A stretch of 64,000 nt of DNA from assembly GCA_029378245.1 (NCBI GenBank), contig JARKIF010000005.1, forward strand, positions 2,170,001 through 2,234,000, written 5' to 3'. A program made the translations under genes and the position numbers. Of the stretch, positions 1 through 9,581 are shown piece by piece. The number at the start of each line of letters is the position of its first letter. Within the stretch, counting starts at the first letter, position 1. This DNA is from Roridomyces roridus (lineage: Eukaryota; Basidiomycota; Agaricomycetes; Agaricales; Mycenaceae). A model generated the notes under the pieces. It made no database searches, was not told the origin of the DNA, and saw only the letters and a program-made list of their open reading frames with translations.

Positions 1-1
1 C

Positions 2-1880
2 GCGTACACCCACGCGTTGCATGCCTTGCGGAGGGAGGACAGCGACACACTGCGTTACCGAATTATATCCTCCAACATTCTCGACAATCTGCTTCCTGTC
101 CTGGAGCAAATGGAAATCAACGTGCCAGGGGATTGGGCTTTCAGCTGCGCCAATCTCTTGGGACCTCTGGTGTACGAGCTCCAAATGTCTGCATTATCGG
201 CCGAGGGGGTGTGCGTCTCATAATTTCCCTTTCCCTACTTGATGCTAATCCCATTCAAGAGAACGGGACAATGTAGTTTTACTGCAGCCTGTTACTGTGG
301 AAAGCTCATCCAATAGAGGCCGCCCTCGCAAGGAGGTTAATCCAGACTACCTCAAGGAAGCCGTCGCTCCCAATCGGAATATCAAGCTTGGCAAACTTGC
401 TTCTGCTCTTAAAATCCACCGCCACACTTTGCGCAAACGTCTCAGAGAGCTGGGAATATCTCAGCGTTTCCAAGACATTGACGACGATGCTCTTGACCTC
501 ATCACCCGTCAATACAAGGCCAAGAAACCCACCTCCGGTCTACGATACCTTCAGGGATACTATCGGCGTCATGGGCTTCGGGTTCAGAGGGAAAGGGCCA
601 GATTGTCGCTCAAGAGGGTTGACAGCCTTGGGCAGATTCTGCGGCGCCGCCTGGCTTTACGTCGCCGAAGATACAAGGTGCCCAGACCCAACTACCTTTG
701 GCACTGCGACGGGCACCACAAGCTCATTTGGTGGGGTATTGTCATCCATGGGTTTGTGGACGGCTATTGTCGGACGGCGAGTAACACCCAGTTGTTATTG
801 TGTTCTTCCTTACAATGCATCTCAGGTTACCGGCCTCAAGGCCAGTACCAACAACCGTTCAGCAACTGTTCTCGAGGTCTTCCTTGACGCCATTCAGCAA
901 TATGGCACTCCCTCCCGAATGCGCGGTGACCGGGGCGGTGAAAATACCAAAGTCGCCATTTGGATGGTAATGCATAGGGGACCTGGCCGTGCATCTTTCA
1001 TGTGGGGCTCGTGCGTCATCTCTTTCCCATTCCATTGCAAGTCCGACATCTTTCTCAGCTCTACAAGAAATACAAGAATTGAGCGGCTCTGGGTGGAAGT
1101 CGGTACACAGTTTGCAAGACGCTGGCGTGGTTTTTTCACCAGACTCGGGCGCCTACATCGGCTTGACCGCAAGAACCCAGTCCACCTCTGGTTACTCCAT
1201 CGGCTGTTCCTTCCAGAAATAAATGAAGACTGTACGGAGTTCCAGGAGGAATGGAATCTGCACCCTATTCGCGGACCTGGCCTGACCTCTGACCAGAGCC
1301 CTGCCGTGAGCCATGCCTTATTTCCGGGTTCTCTTTTATTGATGGTCCGTCCCAGGACATACATTTCCTTGGCCAGTTGACAGAGGGAGTGTACCGTGAG
1401 GATCCACTGGACGGAATACATCCAGACGCCATCAACAGGTACTACAGCGTGGAAGGGCGGTGTCTTCGGCGCAGTAGAGACCAAACCGGTGCTGGTGTCT
1501 CCGCGGATGAAGGCCAGGAGGATAGCGACCGGGAAGAAGTGGAGGAGGTGGAGGAGCTAGAGAATCACATTGCGGCCGACCTGAATAGCAACATTCGCCA
1601 TGCTCCTGTCAAGGTTGCTCGCCACTTCTCTCCCTTCAAGAACGCCCATGTGGAGCAGCAGTTTCTGCTTCTAATGGAATCTGTCCTGGAAGAGGTTGAG
1701 CACGCGCCTGGAGGATATGGAGTTCTTTCTGAGGAGTGGGAGGAAGAGGAATACCCCGAAATAGAGGTGTTCTGCCCTGGGACAAGAGGGAAGAAGGTAA
1801 CTGCTATCCTCCCTCGGGGCATCTGGTATCCACGAGCAGTAGCTTGGGCGAGATCTTTAGATCTTCTGTTGCGCGTTTAG
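2..1880 (+). CDS. Integrase-core (DDE) domain protein, 5' partial, five exons visible
   Basis: A spliced reading frame is open at the left edge, so the start lies outside the window. Visible exons are about 2-209, 257-776, 826-1010, 1059-1305 and 1356-1880 (stop TAG). Exon 2 has a basic helix-turn-helix-like region (HRHTLRKRLRELGI) followed by the integrase core. Candidate catalytic acids are D in WHCDGHHKL, D in RGDRGGEN and E in TRNTRIERLWVE. The C-terminus is acidic (EEVEEVEELE). This matches the integrase-core proteins common in mushroom genomes, which I know as probable transposase-derived or domesticated genes. No terminal repeats or flanking duplications were seen, so whether it is a mobile element or a host gene is open. 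Intron 777-825 must use a GC donor to keep frame; the other introns are GT-AG of 48-50 nt. The frame is intact across all joins, arguing for function. Confidence 0.75.
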
Positions 1881-1974
1881 CATGAGTTGGGTGAAGAATC
1901 GGATGAGGGGGAAGCAGATTCAGATTCAGACTAGTATATATATGTATCAATAGCGTCGAATGTATCAATAGTGT
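1881..1974. other. 3' flank of the integrase gene
   Basis: Short AT-richer stretch with two near-identical fragments (atgtatcaatag at about 1942 and 1960) leading into the minisatellite. No gene seen. Confidence 0.4.
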
Positions 1975-3480
1975 CCATGGCCAGCGATGATGCGTTCTGG
2001 CGGCACACATGAGAGGATGAACAGCTAGGGGAAGGTAACTAATTCAGACATGAGCCTGATGTACAAGAATCAGAAGAGATGGACGAACTTAACTGCTGCG
2101 CTGGCAGACTCGACGCCCCTTGCCGATGCGACTTCTGTTTCAATGGCCATAGAGTAGATGCACCAGGAGGGGGATCATCTAGGGGAAGAGAACGAACCCA
2201 GACTTGAGTGGAACGGACGAGAACTGGGTGTGTTAGACATACCTGAGCGAAATGATCTCAAAGTGATGGGATGGCGCGCGCAACGACCGATAGCGATGCG
2301 CTCAGTCCCCATAAGGCTTGGTGAGCATTCAGACCAGAGGTGGGAGATATAGGGGAAGGGAACGGGCCAAGACTTGAGTGAAATGGACGATAATTGAGGT
2401 ACCTAAGTGAAAACACAGTTATGAGCTGGCACACTTGACGTCAGATGGCGTTCCGCTCAGTCCGCAAACATGTTTTTGAGTACACGCATCAGGAGGAGGC
2501 CATCTAGGGGAAGAGAACGAGCTCAGACTCGAGTGGAACGGACAAGAATTGGGTGAGCTAGACGTACCTGAATGAAACAGTCTCAAAGTCATGTGCTGGC
2601 AAACTCGACGTCGGATGGCGACGCGCTCTGGCCTCATACGGCTTGGCGAGTGCATGCACCAGGAGGGGCCCATCTAGAGGAAGAGAACGAGCTCAGACTC
2701 GAGTGGAACGGACAAGAATTAGGTGAGCTAGACGTACCTGAATGAAACAGTCTCAAAGTCATGTGCTGGCAAACTCGACGTCGGATGGCGACGCGCTCTG
2801 GCCTCATACGGCTTGGCGAGTGCATGCACAAGGAGGGGCCCATCTAGAGGAAGAGAACGAGCTCAGACTCGAGTGGAACGGACAAGAATTGGGTGAGCTA
2901 GACGTACCTGAATGAAACAGTCTCAAAGTCATGTGCTGGCAAACTCGACGTCGGATGGCGACGCGCTCTGGCCTCATACGGCTTGGCGAGTGCATGCACA
3001 AGGAGGGGCCCATCTAGAGGAAGAGAACGAGCTCAGACTCGAGTGGAACGGACAAGAATTGGGTGAGCTAGACGTACCTGAATGAAACAGTCTCAAAGTC
3101 ATGTGCTGGCAAACTCGACGTCGGATGGCGACGCGCTCTGGCCTCATACGGCTTGGCGAGTGCATGCACCAGGAGGGGCCCATCTAGAGGAAGAGAACGA
3201 GCTCAGACTCGAGTGGAACGGACAAGAATTAGGTGAGCTAGACGTACCTGAATGAAACAGTCTCAAAGTCATGTGCTGGCAAACTCGACGTCGTGGCGAC
3301 GCGCTCTGGCTTCATACGGCTTGGCGAGTGCATGCACCAGGAGGGGTCCATCTAGGGGAAGAGAACGAGCCCAGACTTGAGTGGAACGGACAAGAATTGG
3401 GTGAGCTAGACGTACCTGAATGAAAGTCTCAAAGTGATGAGCTGCAAACTCGACGTCCGATCGTAATGCGCTCTGTTGCC
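1975..3480. repeat. Minisatellite with 170-bp unit
   Basis: Five almost identical units start with gtacctgaatgaaac at 2564, 2734, 2904, 3074 and 3244, a spacing of exactly 170 bp. A sixth, slightly shorter unit starts at 3412. More diverged copies extend left to about 1975 and fade out right of 3480. Units share motifs such as aactcgacgtcggatggcgacgcgctctgg and agaggaagagaacgagctcagactcgag. Because 170 is not a multiple of three, the short minus-strand ORFs of about 69 aa in each unit are not one protein. Sharp homogeneity in the middle with decay at both edges is what unequal crossing-over produces. Confidence 0.9.
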
Positions 3481-3761
3481 GGATGACTTGGTGGATATGT
3501 ATGTGGAAGGTAATAGATTCTAGGAACAAAACGAGGTCAGCCACGAAGAAAACGCATAAGGATTGGGGGAGATACACTCACATGAGCGAGAATGTATCCA
3601 GAGCGCATCTGAATCCACCTTCCCTCGGAATCCCTTGGTCAAAACCCTCTCGGGGACGGCTTGCGACCAGGATCTACGTCCCAGCGGCTTGCTGTCGACA
3701 TGGTGGCCACAGCTCATGCAAGAGAATGGGGCCGGGACCGGGGAGGAGGGAAAGATAGTTG

Positions 3762-3788
3762 TTTTTTTTTTTTTTTTTTTTTTTTTTT
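3762..3788 (-). repeat. LINE poly(A) tail
   Basis: Uninterrupted run of 27 T on the plus strand directly after the LINE 3' UTR. A homopolymer this long and pure suggests a fairly young insertion. Confidence 0.85.
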
Positions 3789-4096
3789 GAGGAGCGTTGA
3801 TAGAAATTGGCAAGAGAGAACGCGGTCGCTTTGCCGTTCCTCACCCCATCCTCCCGACCCGGCCCACAGGCGGCCGTGTCGGGTTTCTGGGCCGACATAG
3901 TCGGTCACCTCCTTCCCGCTTTGATGTGGCTCTGGGATTGAAACCAGGCCCGGCAGAAATACAATAATATACATCCTCGCGAGGAAATGTTGCAGTACAT
4001 CCACACCTCTAGTGTGGTATGTGGGACTTCGGCAGCAACAAGCTCGGGCGGCCCGGATGATGAAAGTCATCTTCCGTTCCGCCGTCATCGCCTGCG

Positions 4097-7000
4097 TCAG
4101 CCGACACCCACTAAAACCCCGCCTATTCTCGGCCATCTTCGGCCCAACGTTCGTTCGTCTTTCAAAACCTTCAACCAGGTCCTTTTCACTAGGCTCTCCT
4201 TCAACGCTTTCTTCCCGTATTTGAGGGTATCCGTCATGGCACAATCTATGGCCAATCTGTTGTTAATCGTCTTTAGCCAACGATTCTTGATCGCTACAGG
4301 TGGGAGTGCTCCTTTCTGCTGAATTATTCGTTCATTCCGTATCCGCCAGATTAAATGTGAAGACTCTGTGATCAATATCTTGTGTAGGCGCGAGGTACCG
4401 GGGTCCCCCAGGTCAAGAATCCCCCCAGCCATGATTTGGTCAAGGGTGGGTCGCAAGTCATTGCCTGTCTTCAGTCTCCACATTTCTGACGCTAAATCCC
4501 AGACTTCCTTCTGGCCTGGTTCCGTGCACTCCGTCAGGATGTGCGTCATCGACTCGTGCGTGCCGCAACGCGCACACCATCCTCTCGCTGTAAACATCGG
4601 GACATGGTCCCAGTATCGTCCAACCTTATAACCGTCGTGTATCAACATCCACATGAAGAAGCGGATACTCCGGGAGATGTCCTTGTCGAACGTCGAGCGC
4701 CATATCTTCCTCGCCGGCGGAGGGTCTCCATTCCGATCCTTGGCTGCCGTCCTTGCTCTATGCATGTTTTCTCTGGTAGCGTTACGGTCTAGCAGCTCTC
4801 GGTACGAGAGCTTTTCCATTTTCTGCTTTCTTATCATTTTGTAGGCTTTTGATTGCGTCATTGTCGCGAGTTTGGCGCCGGGCAGGATGAGTGCTATACG
4901 AGCCTCGTCGTCGATTGTATCCTCTACGAGTTTGCGGCTGCCCTCTCCGGCAAGAGCATCGGCTCCTTCGTTCCCCGGGTCACCTGAATGTCCTTTCACC
5001 CATTTAAAGTATGTCGGCGCTCGTCGTTCCCGGATCTTCGCCGTGGTCAGCTCAAAGAGATCCCCGTTTTCCATCGTCTGGAAGCCGTCGTCTTGCCATT
5101 TCCCAGCATTCTTGGTGAATCCCTCAATTGCGTACTTCGAGTCGCTGATTATCGTTAGGGGGGCGTTCAGCGGCGCCGTCTCGACGGCTTCTTTTATCGC
5201 CAGTACTTCGCCAACTTGATTCGATGGACCAAAGACTTGCGGGACCCTCACCGCCTTGTTCCTTGGGTCATCCGGCCCAAAGTATACGCCGGCTCCTGCG
5301 GTAACGTTTGCCGTATTATTATGGAGCGCTGACCCATCGGTGTACACCGTTAACGGTGGTGCCCTCTGCTCCGTTGGAGCGAACCCGACAACAGGAGCGG
5401 TGCGTGCCGAGTTTGTATGCCCGTCTGTAAATATTCTGAAGACGTCTGCTAGCGTGCCCCGCGTCGTGATTCGTACATCGAACTGCGCCTTTCCGTCTTC
5501 TCCGGGTGCCTCTGGTTCCAGCACTTCCTCGTAATCCTCCGGTTGACTGTCCCTGGGATCCCATTTTGGGTCTAATGAGTTAAGCATGTCCCGCGCCTTC
5601 TTGTAGCAAGTAGCGGGGTGCTCGCACCCCGTCAGTGTCCTTGTCGCTCGGCATGATGTGCATCTACAGTCTGCCGTCGCTCCGTGTCCCGGGGTAGAAA
5701 TTTTCTTCGCCATTATCTCTGTTTCTCTGACCAATCTAATGCAGTGTTTTTGCTGTAGGCATTTCACGACTCTCTCTGGTGTTGTGAACATTCTTCTGTC
5801 GGCATTCGAGAACTTGTGGTGCCAAATGGACATTGACCTTTGGATATCACGGGACACCGCCATCGCCTCGATACTCACGCCGTATTTTTCGCCTATTTTC
5901 ATCATGTCCGCCAGGTCCTTACTTCCCAGATTATCGGCTCTCTTGTACGGGGCCCACGACTGGAGGTATGTGTTCATGCGTATCGCCTCCTCGACATTGA
6001 ATTGGCCCCCATTTGCCCTTAGTGCGAGCAGTTCATCAGCGGCGAAACACCACAGTGGACGGTCAGGCCCGAAGCTCAAGTACGTTTTGAGCCATGTCAC
6101 GGTGATGGCCTCGTTCCGGGCCACTATGTCGAGGAGTTTCTTTCCTCCCCAGTCCGACGGTGCGTATACCGTTTCTTTGTTTACTCGTACCTGAGACTTT
6201 TCAGCCCATAAGAAACTGCGCACTCTCTGCTCGAGTTTCGCTTCCACCTCAGCAGGCATGCCTTGTACCGTGGCGAGATATTGAGTCATTCCGCCCACCA
6301 CCATCAGTACTATGAGGCGTCGTCCTTCCATCGTCGGGTGGCCCAGTTCCCAAAAGTCAAGGGCAGCATCTATCTTCTCTATCGTGCGTGTCCAAGTTTC
6401 TCCCTGGTCAACTTTGTTCCCAACCCAGGCTCCTAGTACACGTATTGCTTCACCTTCGGCAGCAATCTTAATATGGTCTGGGATCGGGGTCCCGTTCGCG
6501 CCGTTCACGAAGCGCGCAGTGCGGACACGGTCACGGTGTTCGAGTTTACCTATCGGGATCATCTCCGTCTTTGCTATATTGAATTTCGCTCCCGCGGCAA
6601 TGCACCACTCATTTAGAATGTCAGTTAGTGCCCCAAAATCATCCAGAGCATCCAGGTACACGAGTGTGTCGTCCGCGAATAGGGTTGTGATCAATCTTTC
6701 TCGTTTGCCCTTTATTTTGAAGCCTTTGAGGTCGGATTTCCTGAGGGACTCAGCAAGCGGCTCAATCGCGAGGTCGAAGAGCAGGCAAGATAGCGGGTCC
6801 CCTTGGCGTACTCCGCGATTGACCCTGAAGGGGCGCGTGCTCATTTCACCGTTTATGCAAACGAAAGTCTCGGCGTCGCTGTACAGCGCTTTTATCGTGT
6901 TGATATATTCCTTTGGGATGTTGAAGGCAGCCAGTGTTTGCCACAGATAGTCGTGCTCCACCTTGTCATAGGCCTTCTCCTGGTCTAGCGCTACAATTAC

Positions 7001-9157
7001 GCCGTCGCGCTCCGTGGCTTCGGCAAGTTCGATAATTCGTTTCGTTAGCCAAATTTGGTCTCGGATCTGTCGTCCTGGGATGAATCCAGCTTGGTTCGGA
7101 TGCACAAGGTCAGGAGCAATGCTGGCTAGCTTGATGCTCAGGGCTTTTGTAAATATCTTATAGTCTGTATTCAGAAGAGAGATCGGTCTGTAATTGGCAA
7201 TGTTTGCCTTGTCATTCTTCTTGTACAGTGGACACATCCAGCTTTTTGAGAACCCCGTTCCCTGGGCCATCCCAAACTCTTCTATGTTGTTGTACACCCT
7301 TTGAAGAATGGCCACTATATCGAAAGCCGGCCTATTCGTCGCTTTAAACGTCTTGTATCGCTGGTCCAGCACTTTCCAGACTTCGTATGGGATGCCGTCG
7401 AGGCCAGGCGCTTTGAAATTGGCAGATTTCCTGAGGGCGTATTGTACGTCCTCCCTTGTTAACCTTCTCTTTAGATGCTCACTCTGTTCATCCGTGGCCT
7501 TCTTTGCAACTCTGCTTAGGACCAGGTCCATCTTTTCCTTGCGTATCCTTTTCGGGACGCCGGCCCGTTCGGACTGGAGTTTGTCGTGGTAGTCGCGCGC
7601 CAGATCCGCCATCTTTTTCGAGTTCTTCTCGTATTCTGGGTGCTCAGCGCTTGTGTTCTTCTGCAACCGACGAATAAGCTCTCGTGGCTTGCGCGGCTTA
7701 TTTATTTGGGTCCAGTATTGACCTATTACTTCTCCCTCCAGTCTGTTCTTAATCTGCGCAGCCTGGCGTGTGTCTACGTGTCTCTTCTGCTCCAGTTTCG
7801 TCAATTTCCCTTGCAGGACCGCCCCGGAGAGCTCCCTTTCTTCTTCGGTGAGTTCTTGGTCCGCTGCTATCATTTCCATTTTAAGCTTTATCTCAGCGAT
7901 TTCTTGGACTATCTTCGGGACCACGACCTTGGCGCGTGCGCGCGCTAAGTTACATATCTTTGTCTTGAACTCCATCCATAGGCTTTGCGTGTTCCGGTTC
8001 GGGTTCCATTGGCCGGAGGCTTCAGTCGGTTCCAGGGCCTCCATTTCCGCCTGCAGTTTCAGGCCCTCCTGGTATATGTATTCCGTGAGTATTTTGTCTC
8101 TGATAATGTGCGCCGGCCAGACAAAACGGCCCCTTCCAATTGTGGGAGCGTCTTCTGTAGTAAGGCGCAGCGATATCATGCGGTGGTCTGTCTTGATACC
8201 TACCGTCTCTATCTCCCACTCAAAAGTGTCCTCCAGGAGTTCGCGTTTGACGTAGAAGCGATCAATCCTCGATTGGGAGCCGCCGAGTTCTGCCGATTGC
8301 ATGAACGTATATGCTCTTGTTTCTGGGTATGTTTCCCGCCACCCATCCACCAGCCTGAGGTAGTTTTTCAGGTCCTCAAAGGCCGCCGTGGCTGCTCCGC
8401 CATCCGGGTGGGACGGGAGCCGGTCAATCGGGTCTTCGACAAAATTGGTATCACCGCCTAGGATGTCTGGTTTTCGTATTCGGGGGTGTGTAGCGAACCA
8501 TGCCTTGATTTCTTTCCAGAATTCTGCGTTCTGGTATGATCGGTTTGGAGCATACACCCCAAGTATTGAGAGCGGGGACCCATCTACATTTTTCATTTCT
8601 AACAGTAGCGCTCTGCCTGGTATAATTTCTCTCGTAGTAATGTCATCGGTTTCTACCATATTCTTGTTTAGCGCGAAGGCGAGTCCCGCGCGCGCCGTTG
8701 GCGCGACCACGTCTGGTGTGAACTCGACTCGTATGGCCCTTCCGAAGAGGGAGTCTACATCCGCTTTGTGCTCGTTGTCAAGATGAGCTTCTCCGACTAT
8801 CAGTACGCCAAGTCCCCGTTGACGCATAACTTGCCATATATGAAACCATTTATTATCTTCATGGGCTACATTCGGGTTGCCCCTTCCTTTAATATTCAAT
8901 GCGGCTATCTTTACTGACGCCTTCATATGTTTCTTGCCCGTGCCTGGCTTCCTCTGCGGAGCTGGCCCTGGGTACGATCTCCCGTTTACATTACTCGGCA
9001 TTGGCGGGTTTTGTCTTCCCTGTTCGACCCTCGCGTTCGGTCTATGTGGCCCTCCGTTTATGTTCTGCGGTGGATTTGGCAGTGTGCCTACGGGTTGTAG
9101 GAATGGCCCACTACTGGTCGGGGCTCGTCGGTCGGCATGACCTTGCTGGTTGTGCAC
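4097..9157 (-). CDS. LINE polyprotein: AP-endonuclease, reverse transcriptase, RNase H
   Basis: Single uninterrupted ORF of 1686 aa. After a Pro/Asn-rich leader of about 80 residues comes the endonuclease, with ALNIKG, GEAHLD, GGDTNFV, SQSRIDRFYV and KTDHRMI supplying the expected N, E, DxN, D and DH residues. The reverse transcriptase lies roughly mid-protein, with NYRPISLLNTDYKIF, QAGFIPGRQIRDQ, ALDQEKAYDKVEHDYLW, RGVRQGDPLSCLLF and the catalytic FADDTLVYL. RNase H follows with YTDGSALHNN, EVLAIKEAVE, IISDSKYAIEGF and KGHSGDPGNEGADALAG, so all four acidic residues are present. A C-terminal CxxC...H...C cluster (CARCGTHESMTHILTEC) resembles the nucleic-acid-binding tail of such LINEs. All catalytic motifs look intact, so the enzyme could be active. 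A gag-like first ORF is not seen complete. Confidence 0.9.
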   Translation of the reverse strand: MHNQQGHADRRAPTSSGPFLQPVGTLPNPPQNINGGPHRPNARVEQGRQNPPMPSNVNGRSYPGPAPQRKPGTGKKHMKASVKIAALNIKGRGNPNVAHEDNKWFHIWQVMRQRGLGVLIVGEAHLDNEHKADVDSLFGRAIRVEFTPDVVAPTARAGLAFALNKNMVETDDITTREIIPGRALLLEMKNVDGSPLSILGVYAPNRSYQNAEFWKEIKAWFATHPRIRKPDILGGDTNFVEDPIDRLPSHPDGGAATAAFEDLKNYLRLVDGWRETYPETRAYTFMQSAELGGSQSRIDRFYVKRELLEDTFEWEIETVGIKTDHRMISLRLTTEDAPTIGRGRFVWPAHIIRDKILTEYIYQEGLKLQAEMEALEPTEASGQWNPNRNTQSLWMEFKTKICNLARARAKVVVPKIVQEIAEIKLKMEMIAADQELTEEERELSGAVLQGKLTKLEQKRHVDTRQAAQIKNRLEGEVIGQYWTQINKPRKPRELIRRLQKNTSAEHPEYEKNSKKMADLARDYHDKLQSERAGVPKRIRKEKMDLVLSRVAKKATDEQSEHLKRRLTREDVQYALRKSANFKAPGLDGIPYEVWKVLDQRYKTFKATNRPAFDIVAILQRVYNNIEEFGMAQGTGFSKSWMCPLYKKNDKANIANYRPISLLNTDYKIFTKALSIKLASIAPDLVHPNQAGFIPGRQIRDQIWLTKRIIELAEATERDGVIVALDQEKAYDKVEHDYLWQTLAAFNIPKEYINTIKALYSDAETFVCINGEMSTRPFRVNRGVRQGDPLSCLLFDLAIEPLAESLRKSDLKGFKIKGKRERLITTLFADDTLVYLDALDDFGALTDILNEWCIAAGAKFNIAKTEMIPIGKLEHRDRVRTARFVNGANGTPIPDHIKIAAEGEAIRVLGAWVGNKVDQGETWTRTIEKIDAALDFWELGHPTMEGRRLIVLMVVGGMTQYLATVQGMPAEVEAKLEQRVRSFLWAEKSQVRVNKETVYAPSDWGGKKLLDIVARNEAITVTWLKTYLSFGPDRPLWCFAADELLALRANGGQFNVEEAIRMNTYLQSWAPYKRADNLGSKDLADMMKIGEKYGVSIEAMAVSRDIQRSMSIWHHKFSNADRRMFTTPERVVKCLQQKHCIRLVRETEIMAKKISTPGHGATADCRCTSCRATRTLTGCEHPATCYKKARDMLNSLDPKWDPRDSQPEDYEEVLEPEAPGEDGKAQFDVRITTRGTLADVFRIFTDGHTNSARTAPVVGFAPTEQRAPPLTVYTDGSALHNNTANVTAGAGVYFGPDDPRNKAVRVPQVFGPSNQVGEVLAIKEAVETAPLNAPLTIISDSKYAIEGFTKNAGKWQDDGFQTMENGDLFELTTAKIRERRAPTYFKWVKGHSGDPGNEGADALAGEGSRKLVEDTIDDEARIALILPGAKLATMTQSKAYKMIRKQKMEKLSYRELLDRNATRENMHRARTAAKDRNGDPPPARKIWRSTFDKDISRSIRFFMWMLIHDGYKVGRYWDHVPMFTARGWCARCGTHESMTHILTECTEPGQKEVWDLASEMWRLKTGNDLRPTLDQIMAGGILDLGDPGTSRLHKILITESSHLIWRIRNERIIQQKGALPPVAIKNRWLKTINNRLAIDCAMTDTLKYGKKALKESLVKRTWLKVLKDERTLGRRWPRIGGVLVGVG

Positions 9158-9353
9158 AGCATTTCGGACGCATCAGCAACTTGACACCCTCTTTTCGGGA
9201 GGCTCAAGAGCTTTTCTGGCCCTTTTTCCTCTTTTCCTTTTTTCACCACTTTTTGTTCGGCTTTTATGGAGTCAACAGTAGCTTTTGATCCTTTCAGTCT
9301 TCTCAAGTATGCTTTTGTCATTCTGGTTAAAAAGTGGTCAAAAAAGACACAGC

Positions 9354-9581
9354 TCAAGTTGTGTAAGGAGGTCCTGGGATGCACTCCGGAATATATGTGG
9401 GCACGGGTCTAGGTACTTGCATAAGACAGAAAGGCTGATCAAGAAGTATATCCCAGAGCTCAGAGACAGGCACAAGTCGGGGATTGAATGGTTTGTAGGA
9501 CTCGATACGGTACATAGTAGATATACAGGGGATATCTAGACGCGTGAGCAGAGTCAAAAAGTCAGTAAAACAGCCACTCAC
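9354..9581 (-). other. Coding-like ORF remnant, unrecognised
   Basis: Minus-strand open stretch of 75 codons with protein-like composition (MYRIESYKPFNP, SELWDILLDQPF, PVPTYIPECIP). It is preceded on the minus strand by a plausible splice acceptor ending CGTCTAG at about 9537. It abuts the 5' side of the LINE. It may be an exon of a gene disrupted by that insertion. I do not recognise the family. Confidence 0.25.

Larger units (their letters stand above)
3762..9345 (-). mobile_element. LINE (non-LTR retrotransposon), probably Tad1-like
   Basis: Minus-strand element ending in a 27-nt poly(A) tail (poly-T at 3762-3788 on the plus strand), a 3' UTR (3789-4096) and one large ORF (4097-9157). The domain order endonuclease, reverse transcriptase, RNase H is typical of Tad1/I-type LINEs. 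The clade name is inferred from that order, not from a tree. The 5' end is not sharply visible. The last related sequence is an ORF tail around 9158-9345 rich in Lys and Glu, which may be the end of a truncated first ORF. No target-site duplication was recognised. Confidence 0.85.

Noticed and set aside
388..1380. 330-aa plus-strand ORF as a stand-alone gene
   Set aside because: Only part of its frame is coding; it includes intron sequence and out-of-frame stretches of the spliced integrase gene.
2564..3480. Regularly spaced direct repeats resembling a CRISPR array
   Set aside because: Whole 170-bp units are repeated without unique spacers, and the genome is eukaryotic.
2419..3577. Series of about 69-aa minus-strand ORFs repeating the same peptide
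   Set aside because: They come from the 170-bp minisatellite, whose unit length is not divisible by three; no continuous protein and no start or splice context.
3661..3900. ORFs encoding poly-Phe or poly-Lys
   Set aside because: Produced by translating the LINE poly(A) tail.
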